Shown here: piece by piece, positions 7,852 to 16,126 of the stretch
How positions within the stretch are numbered: the stretch's first letter is position 1
Layout: the number at the start of each line of letters is the position of its first letter
Assembly: GCF_004117855.1 (NCBI RefSeq)
Contig: NZ_QWBW01000018.1
Span: forward strand, 39,632 to 103,257
Length of the DNA: 63,626 bases
Direction of reading: 5' to 3'
DNA from: Modicisalibacter coralii
GTDB lineage: Bacteria; Pseudomonadota; Gammaproteobacteria; Pseudomonadales; Halomonadaceae
Notes under the pieces: model-generated
The model's database searches: none
Seen by the model: only the letters and a program-made list of their open reading frames with translations
What the model was told of the DNA's origin: nothing
Translations under genes and position numbers: made by a program

Positions 7852-10055
7852 CGTGGTTCACGATGCTGCGCCTCGAGCGCCTCGCTCAGGCGTGCCGCCA
7901 GCTCGCGCCGGTGCTGCAGCCGGGCCTTGCGCCCCGCCCCGCCCTCGTCTCCCGCCGGCGCGTCGCGGCCCAGAAAGAGCGGCGCCACCAGGTCGTCCCA
8001 CGCCTCATCGCTCAAGGTTCGCGGCGACTGGTGACGCACGATTCGAAAGGCCCGCGCCAGCCACGGCCGCACCAGCGCCAGCTCGCCGCCCCCCGCGGCG
8101 AACCAGGCGGTGCGCTCGCGGGTCGCCGCGTCCAGCGCCGGCACCGGCGCCTCGTCGAGCAAGCGGGTGACCAGCCGGGGGGGCAGCGCGGCCAGCGCCG
8201 TGCCCAGCAGGCTCGGCAGCAGGCGCTGGAAGTCGTCGCGCCACCCCGACAAACGCGCCTCGGCAGCGGCGTGAAGCGCACGCCCCATCATCAGCGCGTG
8301 TTCGCCGCTGGCGGCCTCACGACTCAGCCCCAGGCGCAGACTGACGAAGCCCTGGGCGCGCCAGAAAGCGAGCAGCGTCGGCTCGGCACCGTAGCTGACA
8401 CCCAGTTGATCGATACCGGCATCGTGCGCCCGCGCGGCCAGCGTCGCCACCAGCCGCGTGGCGATACCGCGCCGCCGCGCGGCGGGATGCACGGCGATGC
8501 GCTGGATGCGCCACCAGCGCGCCTCGGCGGCCTCGCGCCAGCCGCCGTGGGCGGCCAGCGACTGGGCGAGCAGATGCCCCCGCGGGCGACGCCGACCGAG
8601 CCGCACCGCCTCGGCCAGATCACGCGGGAAACCGCCCTCGGCCTGCGCCAGACAGACCCCCACGCAGTGCCCCGCGACGTCGGCGGTGAGCACCTGCACG
8701 TCCGGGGCATCGAGCAGCTGGCGCAGGTCGCCCGGCGTGGTGCGGTAGTGAGCCTGGACCAGCAGGCCGAACAGTTCGGCGAGGCGGCGCTCGTCGCCGG
8801 CCAGGGCCGCGCGGTCGAGGGTGCGATAGCGCAACCCGTCGCCACGCGCGAGCGCCGCCGCCACGTCGGCGTCCGTGGCGGGCTCGGCGTCGAGCAGCAG
8901 CAGGTCGCGGGTCAGCGCTTCGAGCGGATCATTCGGGGCCCAGCGCACCGGCGCGTCGAGCGAACAGGCGCGCCAGTCGGGGGTATCGCGGTCGAGTCGC
9001 GCGCGAAAGCGCACCGCGAACCCCCGCCCGGTGCCCTCGTAACCGTGCACGGTGGTGGCGAAGGCGAGCCGCGGAAACGCCGCCAGCCAGCGTCCGAGCA
9101 GCGGCGCGGGGATCGCCGCCGCCTCGTCGACGAACAGCGTGGGCGGCGAGCGCGGATCGACTCCGGGGCCGGCGAGCGCCGGCTCGACGGCGTCCGGCGC
9201 CAGAAAGCGCAGCACCGAGACACCGCGCGAGGTGTCGACCGAGAACGCCTGGCCCTCGCGCCGCCCCTCGGGCAGCAACGCGGCGAGGCGCGCGAAGACC
9301 GGCTCCACGGCGGCGGATCGCGGGGCGGTCAACCACAGCTCGCTCTCGCCGGCGGCCAGTCGCCGTGCCGCGGCGATGCCCAGCGCGGCACTCTTGCCGC
9401 GGCCGCGATCGGCGCTGATGACCAGCGGACGACGCCGGCGCAGGCGTTCGAGGCGTCTCACGGCCTGGGCCTGATCGGCCGTCAGGCAGTCGGCGTCCTC
9501 GACGGGAGACGGCGCGAAGGCCGGTGCCGCGGGCAGCGCGAGTGTCGGCAGGGCGGCGGCGGCCGGCCAGTGCAGGGTCAGCGGCGAGGCGGCGAGCTGC
9601 CGGGCGAGGCGGCCGAGCGTTCGTGCCGGCAGGCTCTCGCGGGCATGCGGCCAGGCGGCCAGGCGCGCGTAATCGGCATCGGGACAGGGAACGCCCTCGC
9701 GCCAGGCACGCGGGGTCAGCAGCACCAGCAGCCCGCCGGCGCGCACGGTGCCCGACACGGCGCCGAAGGCGTCGGGGTCGAAGCCGCCTGTTGCGGAGAC
9801 GCCATCGATCACCACCAGATCGTGCTCGCCGCCCAGTCGGGTGCGTGCCTTGGCGGCGGGCAGCGCCGCGATGCCCGCATCCGGTGACGCGGGGCCCAGC
9901 CACAGAGGGTCCCGCCAATCGCCGGCACGCCACAGGGCCAGCCCCCGGGCGACGGCCTCGGCGGGCTCGCCGTCGACCCACAGCAGGGCACGGTGGCGGC
10001 GCGCGACCAGGCAATGGCGCAGCGAAGCGAGAGACTCGGTCAGGGAAGCGTGCAT
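7848..10055 (-). CDS. tmcA: tRNA(Met) cytidine acetyltransferase
   Basis: Makes N4-acetylcytidine at the wobble base of elongator tRNA-Met, using acetyl-CoA and ATP. 735 residues with the family order: N-terminal DUF1726-like part, a helicase-like ATPase (Walker A ADRGRGKSAALG near residue 218, DEAD-like VDEAAA), a GNAT acetyltransferase (acetyl-CoA loop VHPAARRRGIATRLV) and a C-terminal tRNA-binding region. E. coli TmcA is 671 residues, so this copy is somewhat longer. Its stop codon is embedded in the Anr/FNR box that drives cydD, but the functional link to respiration is probably only positional. Confidence 0.93.
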   Translation of the reverse strand: MHASLTESLASLRHCLVARRHRALLWVDGEPAEAVARGLALWRAGDWRDPLWLGPASPDAGIAALPAAKARTRLGGEHDLVVIDGVSATGGFDPDAFGAVSGTVRAGGLLVLLTPRAWREGVPCPDADYARLAAWPHARESLPARTLGRLARQLAASPLTLHWPAAAALPTLALPAAPAFAPSPVEDADCLTADQAQAVRRLERLRRRRPLVISADRGRGKSAALGIAAARRLAAGESELWLTAPRSAAVEPVFARLAALLPEGRREGQAFSVDTSRGVSVLRFLAPDAVEPALAGPGVDPRSPPTLFVDEAAAIPAPLLGRWLAAFPRLAFATTVHGYEGTGRGFAVRFRARLDRDTPDWRACSLDAPVRWAPNDPLEALTRDLLLLDAEPATDADVAAALARGDGLRYRTLDRAALAGDERRLAELFGLLVQAHYRTTPGDLRQLLDAPDVQVLTADVAGHCVGVCLAQAEGGFPRDLAEAVRLGRRRPRGHLLAQSLAAHGGWREAAEARWWRIQRIAVHPAARRRGIATRLVATLAARAHDAGIDQLGVSYGAEPTLLAFWRAQGFVSLRLGLSREAASGEHALMMGRALHAAAEARLSGWRDDFQRLLPSLLGTALAALPPRLVTRLLDEAPVPALDAATRERTAWFAAGGGELALVRPWLARAFRIVRHQSPRTLSDEAWDDLVAPLFLGRDAPAGDEGGAGRKARLQHRRELAARLSEALEAQHREPR

Positions 10056-10080
10056 GGCGCACAGGATGCGTCATGCGCGC

Positions 10081-10118
10081 CGCCGAGGCCAGCGCGGTCA
10101 ACGGCACAGGCCTCGGCG
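10081..10118. terminator. GC-rich stem-loop between phoX and tmcA
   Basis: Perfect 10-bp stem CGCCGAGGCC with an 18-base loop in the 121-base gap between the tmcA start and the phoX stop. No U-tract follows on either strand, so it may be a weak terminator or a processing structure in the phoX 3' end. Confidence 0.35.
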
Positions 10119-10176
10119 ATGGGTGGCGGGCCGGGACGCCGTGGCGGCGGCCCGGTGGAGCGACTGAGGGTTCGAC

Positions 10177-12084
10177 TCAGCTCAGCTTGGGCATGCCGGT
10201 GATATAGCCCACCGCGGCGCCGTAGCGGTCCTTGTAATTGGCGCGCACGTAGGGGTCGAGCGTCTCGCGGACCTTGTCGTGCAGCGGGCTTTCCCAGTCC
10301 CCGGGGTGCTGGAAGTTGCTCATGATGTAGGTCCAGCCATTGACCGAGTCGACGGCTTGCAGGCCGGTGGACTCGGCACCCGCCGGGCACGACATGAGAC
10401 GGGCCAGCTTGCCGCTGTCGACGTTGTAGGCCCACAGGAAGTTGTTGACGTGGTTGCCGCTGTCCTCGCCGATGAACAGCGTGCGCAGCTCCTCGGAGTA
10501 CTTGATGTTGTCCGGGTTGGCGATGCGCTCGGCATGCGCCGTGTTGCCCAGCGCGTCGGGCTCGGCCAGGTCCTCGCCGACCAGGTTGGGCGGCACCGCC
10601 ATGTGCACCGACACCCACTCGCTGTCGATGGGCTGGCCGTCGCTGTCCTGCTGGCCACCGCGCAGGGTGTGCGCGTAGACCGCGCCGGCGACCGGCCCCT
10701 CGACATGGATCTCGTTGCTGCCGTCGGTCATCGTCTTGTAGATGTAGGACATGGCCGAATAGGCCGTCTTGTCGGCGGCGTTGACGGTGGTGCCTTCCAT
10801 CTTGGTGAAGCCCATCGACGCGCCCTTGAGCGCCGCGTAGCGATGGGTCTCGAGGAAGGCCGCGGCCTTCTCCATGCCCGGCTCGAGCTTGATCCAGTTG
10901 GTCTTGCCGCTGTAGGGGATGCGGGTGAAGCTGGCGTCCTGCGGGTCCTCGGTGCGGATGTCCATGATGTCCGCCGCCTGGATGCCGTCGTCGACCAGTT
11001 TCTGGATCTCGGCGCTGGTGGCGTGTCCCAGGCGGATCCAGCCGATGTCGCCGGCGCCGGGCCCCACCCCGGAGACCTGGCTCCACTTGCCCACGTACAG
11101 CGTGCCGGACGACAGGTCCCGCGGCTGGTCGGCGACGAACATGAACAGCCCGCCGTTGGTGGCGTCGTCGCCCATCAGCACGGTGCGCTCGTCGGGCATG
11201 ACCTGAATCAGCTCGTGGGAAATGCGCCCGAGGTTGTAGTGCTTGACGACGCTGCCGCTGCCGTCCGGATGGACGGTGACTTCCGGCAGGTGGCCGTAAT
11301 TGTAGGGCGTACCGCGCGTCTCGTCGCCGAACAGATGCCGGCAGAAGCTCTTGAACTCGGCGTCGTCGGCGACCGCGGCGTCCGGCTCGTACTCCTCGCT
11401 GGCCAGGTGCGTGCCCCAGGGCGACAGGCTGGCGCCGCAGGTGATCCACAGCCCGCCCACCGGCGAGGTGTCGACGTTGTGGTACTTGACCAGTGTCAGC
11501 TCGCCGGTTTCCGGGTTCTGATCCAGGGTCAGCACCGCGATCGGCGAGGGCAGCCGGCCGTACATCGACTCGTCGGCGCCGTTGCGGGTGGTGTACTCGA
11601 ACTGCACGACGGCGAACACCGGATTGCCGTACACGCCATCGACCCGGGCATTCTCGACCGTCAGCAGGCTGGTGCCATCCGGGCAGTCGGAGAAGAACTG
11701 GCGATTGCCGGCCGAGGGATCCAGGATCGGCCGATTGTCGATGTCGTAGTAGCCGCCGGCGACCAGCGTGCCGCCCTGGCCGTCGGGCACCCGGTCGCCG
11801 GTGATGAAGAAGGGATGATAGGCCAGCTTGACCTGGCGACTGGTGCCGTCACTCATGTGCAACTGCATCGCCGAACCGATGGTGGTGGTCGCCATGGCGG
11901 CCGGGTTGCTCAGCGAGGGCGCCGGCATCGGCAGGAAGCTCACCGAGGCCAGGGTGACATCGCCGGCGGCGAGCGCGGAACCGCTGGTCGTCAAGCCGGC
12001 GAGCCCGCCGGCGAGCGGCAACAGCGGAGCCCCCGCCATGAAGCCGAGCAGGCGGCGGCGGTTGCTATCGACAGACTGGGTCAT
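10177..12084 (-). CDS. phoX: PhoX-family (DUF839) alkaline phosphatase, Tat-exported
   Basis: Predicted periplasmic Ca/Fe-dependent phosphatase that releases phosphate from organic esters. 635 residues from the ATG at 12084, chosen because AAGGA lies 7 bases upstream and because it puts a Tat signal at the N-terminus: NRRRLLGFMAG followed by a hydrophobic stretch and ALA cleavage site at about residues 8-40. The frame is open a further 32 codons upstream, but these do not look like protein of this family. Family hallmarks include PNPDNIKYSEEL-type and GEDSGNHVNN segments near the C-terminus, and GMPKLS ends the chain. It stands alone between tmcA and paoC. A PHO-box-like repeat lies upstream. 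Confidence 0.88.
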   Translation of the reverse strand: MTQSVDSNRRRLLGFMAGAPLLPLAGGLAGLTTSGSALAAGDVTLASVSFLPMPAPSLSNPAAMATTTIGSAMQLHMSDGTSRQVKLAYHPFFITGDRVPDGQGGTLVAGGYYDIDNRPILDPSAGNRQFFSDCPDGTSLLTVENARVDGVYGNPVFAVVQFEYTTRNGADESMYGRLPSPIAVLTLDQNPETGELTLVKYHNVDTSPVGGLWITCGASLSPWGTHLASEEYEPDAAVADDAEFKSFCRHLFGDETRGTPYNYGHLPEVTVHPDGSGSVVKHYNLGRISHELIQVMPDERTVLMGDDATNGGLFMFVADQPRDLSSGTLYVGKWSQVSGVGPGAGDIGWIRLGHATSAEIQKLVDDGIQAADIMDIRTEDPQDASFTRIPYSGKTNWIKLEPGMEKAAAFLETHRYAALKGASMGFTKMEGTTVNAADKTAYSAMSYIYKTMTDGSNEIHVEGPVAGAVYAHTLRGGQQDSDGQPIDSEWVSVHMAVPPNLVGEDLAEPDALGNTAHAERIANPDNIKYSEELRTLFIGEDSGNHVNNFLWAYNVDSGKLARLMSCPAGAESTGLQAVDSVNGWTYIMSNFQHPGDWESPLHDKVRETLDPYVRANYKDRYGAAVGYITGMPKLS

Positions 12085-12181
12085 GAGATGGTCCTTGGTC
12101 ATCAGGCGGATCGGGTCACGGTCGACCGGCGCCGACGGTGCGTCGCGCCGGGTCGCTACGACCGGATGATCGCGCGCCAAG

Positions 12182-12199
12182 ATGACGCGACGCTGACAA
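12182..12199 (-). promoter_or_regulatory. PHO-box-like direct repeat ahead of phoX
   Basis: The minus strand reads TTGTCAGCGTCGCGTCAT: two GTCA cores exactly 11 bases apart, the spacing of PhoB half-sites. Ten bases further is GATCAT as a possible -10. It lies about 100 bases ahead of the phoX ATG. Only the cores match, so this is a candidate. Confidence 0.4.
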
Positions 12200-12218
12200 T
12201 CATGTGTCCGTCACGACA

Positions 12219-12243
12219 CTGCCCAGCGCGGCACGCTGGGCAG
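12219..12243 (-). terminator. Stem-loop after paoC
   Basis: Perfect 10-bp stem (CTGCCCAGCG / CGCTGGGCAG) with a 5-base loop, 34 bases past the paoC stop. The following minus-strand bases are TGTCGTG, a poor U-tract. Likely the end of the paoABC transcript. Confidence 0.55.
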
Positions 12244-12276
12244 CGATCAGAAGGCACCACCCAAGACCCCGCCGGC

Positions 12277-14478
12277 CTACTCCACCAGCAGGTGTTCGAG
12301 GCGGATCGGCAGGTCGCGGAGGCGCTTGCCGGTGGCGTGATACACGGCGTTGGCGATCGCCGCGGCGATCCCGGTCAGGCCGATCTCGCCGACCCCGCGG
12401 GCCCCGAATTCATTGAAGGCGAAGTCCGGGTGATCGAGCAGCTCGACGTCGATCTCCGGCATGTCGGCATGGGTGGGGATCAGATAGTCGGCGTAGTTGT
12501 TGTTGACCAGCCGCGCGTCGCGCGGATCGTAATCGAGGCCCTCGAGCAGTGCCATGCCGATGCCCATGACGATGCTGCCCTCGACCTGATTGCGCGCCGT
12601 GGCGGGATTGATGGCCCGGCCGATGTCGAAGTCGCTGACCACCCGCGAGACGCGCAGCCGCGAGATGCCCGGGTCCCAGCGCACCTCGACGAAGTGCGCG
12701 CCGAACGAGCGGAAGCTGTAGCGGGTCTTCTCGTCGCCCGGCGCAGCCTGGCCGTCCCCGGTGACACTGGCCAGCCGGAGGCCCTCGAGTACCTCGGCGA
12801 AGCCCACCCGACGGCCGCCACCGTCGGTCAGCGTGCCCTGCTCGACGCCGAGGGATTCACCCGCGACACCGGCAAACGCCCCGCCATCGCCGGTGGCGAC
12901 CTCCTTGAGGGCGTCGAGGGCCTGGCGGGTGGCCGCAGCCACCGCCGGCAGGGTGGTCGCCGTGGCCATCGAACCGCCGGAGAGCGGCCCCGCCGGCAGG
13001 CTGGACTCGCCGAGGCGTACCTCGATGCGCGACAGCGGCACCCCGGTCAGTTCGGCGACGGTCTGGGCGACGACGGTGTAGGTACCGGTACCGATGTCCT
13101 GGGTGCCGCAGGCGGCGGTGACGTGGCCGTCGGCGTGCAGCTCGACCCTCGCGGCGCAGGGCTGACGGCCGGCGAACCAGGTACAGCTGGCCATGCCCCA
13201 GCCGAGGATCTCGTCGCCGTCCCGCATCGCGCCGATGCCCGGCTCACGCCGCGACCAGCCGAAGCGGGCCGCGGCGTTGTCGTAGCAGGCATCGAGATGC
13301 TTGCTCGACCAGGGCAGATCCTTGCCGGGGTCGCGCTCGGCATGATTGCGCCGGCGCAGATCGAGCGGGTCGATGCCCAGCTCGCCGGCCAGCTCGTCCA
13401 TCGCGCATTCCAGGGCGAACAGCCCCGACACCTCGCCGGGGCCGCGCATCGGGCAGGGCGTGCCGTGGTTGACGGTGACCAGCCGCTGGCCCACCGCGAC
13501 GTTGTCGCAGGCATAGAGGCTGGGCGTGGCCGAGCCCACCGCATCGACATGGGTGTGCACGGGCGAGGTCTCGGTGGTGCTGTCGTGGCGGATCGCGGTG
13601 AGCCGCCCCGCCTCGTCGGCGGCCAAGCGCAGGCGCTGACGCGAGGCCGGGCGATTGCCGGTGGTGGCCATGTCCTGCTGGCGTGGCATCACCGTGCGCA
13701 CCGGCCGCCCCACCTCGCGGGCCGCCGCCGCGGTGGCCACGGCATGGGGCCACATGAACAGCTTGTTGCCGAACCCGGAGCCGATGTAGTGCGAGACCAC
13801 CTCGACGTCCTCCTCGGCGATGTCGAAGATCCGCGCCATCGCCTTGCGCTGGAAGAGCACCCCCTGGCTGGATTCGTGGACCCGCAACCGGCCGTCGCGC
13901 CACTCGGCGAGGGTGGCATGGACCTCCATCGGCACATGGCTCTCGGCGGCGATGGTGTAGGTCCGGTCGATGCGCACGGGAGACTGCTCCCAGGCTTCCC
14001 GGGGCTCGCCCCGGGAACGCGCCTGCCCCGCCTGCCACTCGCCGTCGCGGTCGGTGTGCAGCAGGCCGCTGATCGCCCCGGCTTCCTCGTGATACTCGGC
14101 GCGCACGGCGTGGGCCGCGGCGCGGGCCTGCTCGAAGGTCTCCGCGACCACCAGTGCCACAAGCTGGCCGTCGTAGTAGATGCGGGTGTCCTCGAACGGC
14201 AGGCGCACTTCGCTGACCACGTTCTGCTGCGCCATGCTGTTGGGCGACCGGGCCAGGGTCGGGAAATGGCCGTGGTGGAAGATATCGACCACCCCGGGCA
14301 TCGCCCGGGCGGTTTCCAGGTCGAGCCCGGCAAGCGTGCCGTGGGCGATGCTCGCCGGCACCGGGTAGCCGATGAGCATGCCCGGCGCGCTGTGATCGAC
14401 GGCGTAGTCGGCGCGGCCGGTGAGCTTGAACTCGCCGTCCACCCGCGGGGTGCGCTGGCCGATGGTCTGGGTCGTCAT
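12277..14478 (-). CDS. paoC: Aldehyde oxidase molybdenum-binding subunit (PaoC type)
   Basis: Large catalytic subunit (733 residues) of a xanthine-oxidase-family enzyme that binds the molybdopterin cofactor and oxidises aldehydes to acids. Recognised by the N-terminal RVDGEFKLTGRADYA, GSGFGNK, and the catalytic Glu in ARGVGEIGLTGIAAAI near residue 690, the place of the E. coli PaoC base. It overlaps the FAD-subunit stop by 4 bases, forming a PaoA-PaoB-PaoC operon. xdhC and mocA-like genes about 11 kb away are the probable cofactor insertion factors. The real substrate is not visible from sequence. Confidence 0.9.
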   Translation of the reverse strand: MTTQTIGQRTPRVDGEFKLTGRADYAVDHSAPGMLIGYPVPASIAHGTLAGLDLETARAMPGVVDIFHHGHFPTLARSPNSMAQQNVVSEVRLPFEDTRIYYDGQLVALVVAETFEQARAAAHAVRAEYHEEAGAISGLLHTDRDGEWQAGQARSRGEPREAWEQSPVRIDRTYTIAAESHVPMEVHATLAEWRDGRLRVHESSQGVLFQRKAMARIFDIAEEDVEVVSHYIGSGFGNKLFMWPHAVATAAAAREVGRPVRTVMPRQQDMATTGNRPASRQRLRLAADEAGRLTAIRHDSTTETSPVHTHVDAVGSATPSLYACDNVAVGQRLVTVNHGTPCPMRGPGEVSGLFALECAMDELAGELGIDPLDLRRRNHAERDPGKDLPWSSKHLDACYDNAAARFGWSRREPGIGAMRDGDEILGWGMASCTWFAGRQPCAARVELHADGHVTAACGTQDIGTGTYTVVAQTVAELTGVPLSRIEVRLGESSLPAGPLSGGSMATATTLPAVAAATRQALDALKEVATGDGGAFAGVAGESLGVEQGTLTDGGGRRVGFAEVLEGLRLASVTGDGQAAPGDEKTRYSFRSFGAHFVEVRWDPGISRLRVSRVVSDFDIGRAINPATARNQVEGSIVMGIGMALLEGLDYDPRDARLVNNNYADYLIPTHADMPEIDVELLDHPDFAFNEFGARGVGEIGLTGIAAAIANAVYHATGKRLRDLPIRLEHLLVE

Positions 14479-15494
14479 CCCTGATTCCCCCGTGTCGTGG
14501 TGGTCGTCCCGGCACGCGCAGTCGCGTCACGCAGGGCGCGCACGATCGCCTGGCGGGCCAGCGGGATCTTGAAGGCATTGTGCTCGCGGGGCACCGCGTC
14601 CTGCAGCGCCGCGTCGGCCGCCACCTCGAAGGAGCTCGCCACCGCCGGCTGGCCGTCGAGGGCCCGCTCGGCCTCCACCGCGCGCCACGGCTTGGTCGCC
14701 ACGCCACCCAGGGCCAGACGCACGTCGCTGATCACCTCGCCCTCCAGGGCGACCACGGCGCCCGCCGAGGCCAGGGCGAATTCGTAGGAGGCGCGATCGC
14801 GCAGCTTGAGATAGGCCGCCCCGCCGCCGACCAGCGGCGTGTCGAGGGTGACGTGGGTGATCAGCTCGCCGGGGGCGAGTTCATGCTCGATCTCGGGGTG
14901 CTCGGCGGGCAGGCGATGGAAGTCGTTGAAGGCGATCTCGCGCCGGCCCTCGGGCCCTTCGAGGGTCAGGGTCGCGCCCAGGGCGGCCAGCGCCACGCAC
15001 ATGTCCGAGGGGTGGGTGGCGATGCACTGCTCGCTGACGCCGAGCACTGCGTGCATGCGATTGATGCCGTGCAGGGCATCGCAGCCGCTGCCCGGCTCGC
15101 GACGGTTGCAGGCCGCCGCGGCATCGCGGTAGTAGGGGCAGCGGGTACGCTGCATGACGTTGCCGGCGGTGGTCGCCATGTTGCGGATCTGGGTCGAGGC
15201 GCCGGCGAGGATCGCCTGGGCGAGCAGCGGGTAGTGTTCGCGGACCAGCGGGTGATGGGCAAGCTCGCTGTTGGTCACCGCCGCGCCGATGCGCAGCCGA
15301 CCGTCGTCGAGGCGTTCGACCTCGGCCAGCGGCAGCCGGCTGACGTCGATCAGTGCCGCGGGACGCATGACGTCGAGCTTGACCAGGTCGATCAGGGTGG
15401 TGCCACCGGCGATATAGGCACGTCGGTCGTCGCCGCCGTGGATGGCGATCGCCGCGCCGGAATCCGTGGCGGTGTCGAAGGCGAAGGGTCTCAT
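14475..15494 (-). CDS. paoB: Aldehyde oxidase FAD/[4Fe-4S] subunit (PaoB type)
   Basis: Middle subunit, 339 residues from the ATG giving MRPFAFDTATDSG; the frame continues upstream, but that part lies under paoA and is not protein-like. FAD-binding segments YIAGGTTLIDLVK (about 27-39) and ASTQIRNMATTAGNVMQ (about 107-123) are clear. A cysteine-rich loop, RTRCPYYRD...ACNRREPGSGC (about 124-150), matches the extra [4Fe-4S] cluster loop known in E. coli PaoB and absent from ordinary xanthine dehydrogenase subunits. This separates the enzyme from XdhB types. 4-base overlaps on both sides indicate translational coupling. Confidence 0.92.
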   Translation of the reverse strand: MRPFAFDTATDSGAAIAIHGGDDRRAYIAGGTTLIDLVKLDVMRPAALIDVSRLPLAEVERLDDGRLRIGAAVTNSELAHHPLVREHYPLLAQAILAGASTQIRNMATTAGNVMQRTRCPYYRDAAAACNRREPGSGCDALHGINRMHAVLGVSEQCIATHPSDMCVALAALGATLTLEGPEGRREIAFNDFHRLPAEHPEIEHELAPGELITHVTLDTPLVGGGAAYLKLRDRASYEFALASAGAVVALEGEVISDVRLALGGVATKPWRAVEAERALDGQPAVASSFEVAADAALQDAVPREHNAFKIPLARQAIVRALRDATARAGTTTTTRGNQG

Positions 15495-16015
15495 GCGTCC
15501 CCTCCCCGGCCGCGCGCCTCGGACTCGGCCTGACGGATCGCCGCGAGAATGTTCTTGTAGGCGCCGCAGCGGCAGAGATTGCCGCTCATCGCCTCGCGGA
15601 TCTCGGCGTCGGAGTCGCCGATCCGCCCGTCGTCGAGCAGCGCCGCGGCGGACATCATCTGCCCCGAGGTGCAGAAGCCGCACTGGTAGGCATCCTGATC
15701 GAGGAAGGCCTGCTGCACGGGATGCAGGGCGCCGTCGCGGGCCAGGCCCTCGACGGTGGTGATCGCCCGGCCCTCGCACATCGCCGCCAGGCGCAAGCAG
15801 GAATTGATCGCCCGGCCATCGACATGCACGGTACAGGCGCCGCACTGGCCGTGATCGCAGCCCTTCTTGGTACCGGTCAGGCCGAGCCGATCGCGCAGGG
15901 CGTCGAGCAGTACCACGTTGGGCGCCAGGGTGAGTCGGTGGGTCTCGCCGTTGACGGTGAGCGTCACCGTCAGCGCGTCCGCATCCTGCGGGGGCGCGTC
16001 GGAATGGTCCATCAT
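15491..16015 (-). CDS. paoA: Aldehyde oxidase [2Fe-2S] subunit (PaoA type), no Tat signal
   Basis: Small iron-sulfur subunit passing electrons from the molybdenum site to FAD. 174 residues from an ATG preceded by GAGGA at 5 bases; the next codon is also ATG, and an upstream ATG at 16027 is possible. Cluster motifs: GCDHGQCGACTVHVDG plus a later Cys for the plant-ferredoxin cluster, and CGFC...CRCGAY for the second cluster. E. coli PaoA is about 55 residues longer because of a twin-arginine signal. No signal is visible here, so the enzyme is probably cytoplasmic. First gene of the operon. Confidence 0.91.
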   Translation of the reverse strand: MMDHSDAPPQDADALTVTLTVNGETHRLTLAPNVVLLDALRDRLGLTGTKKGCDHGQCGACTVHVDGRAINSCLRLAAMCEGRAITTVEGLARDGALHPVQQAFLDQDAYQCGFCTSGQMMSAAALLDDGRIGDSDAEIREAMSGNLCRCGAYKNILAAIRQAESEARGRGGDA

Positions 16016-16126
16016 GCCGGTCCTCATCGAAGCGGGTCGGGGCCCGGGCGGCGTTGTCAGGACGCCGCCAGGGTCCCATTAACCCTAGGTAAGGAATCCG
16101 AGGAGGACAAACGCGACGCTAGCGCG

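Noticed and set aside
10279-14484. 1401-codon open frame on the plus strand
   Set aside because: Antisense to phoX and paoC; product is rich in His, Gln, Arg and Gly, without any family motif. Long antisense frames are expected in GC-rich DNA.
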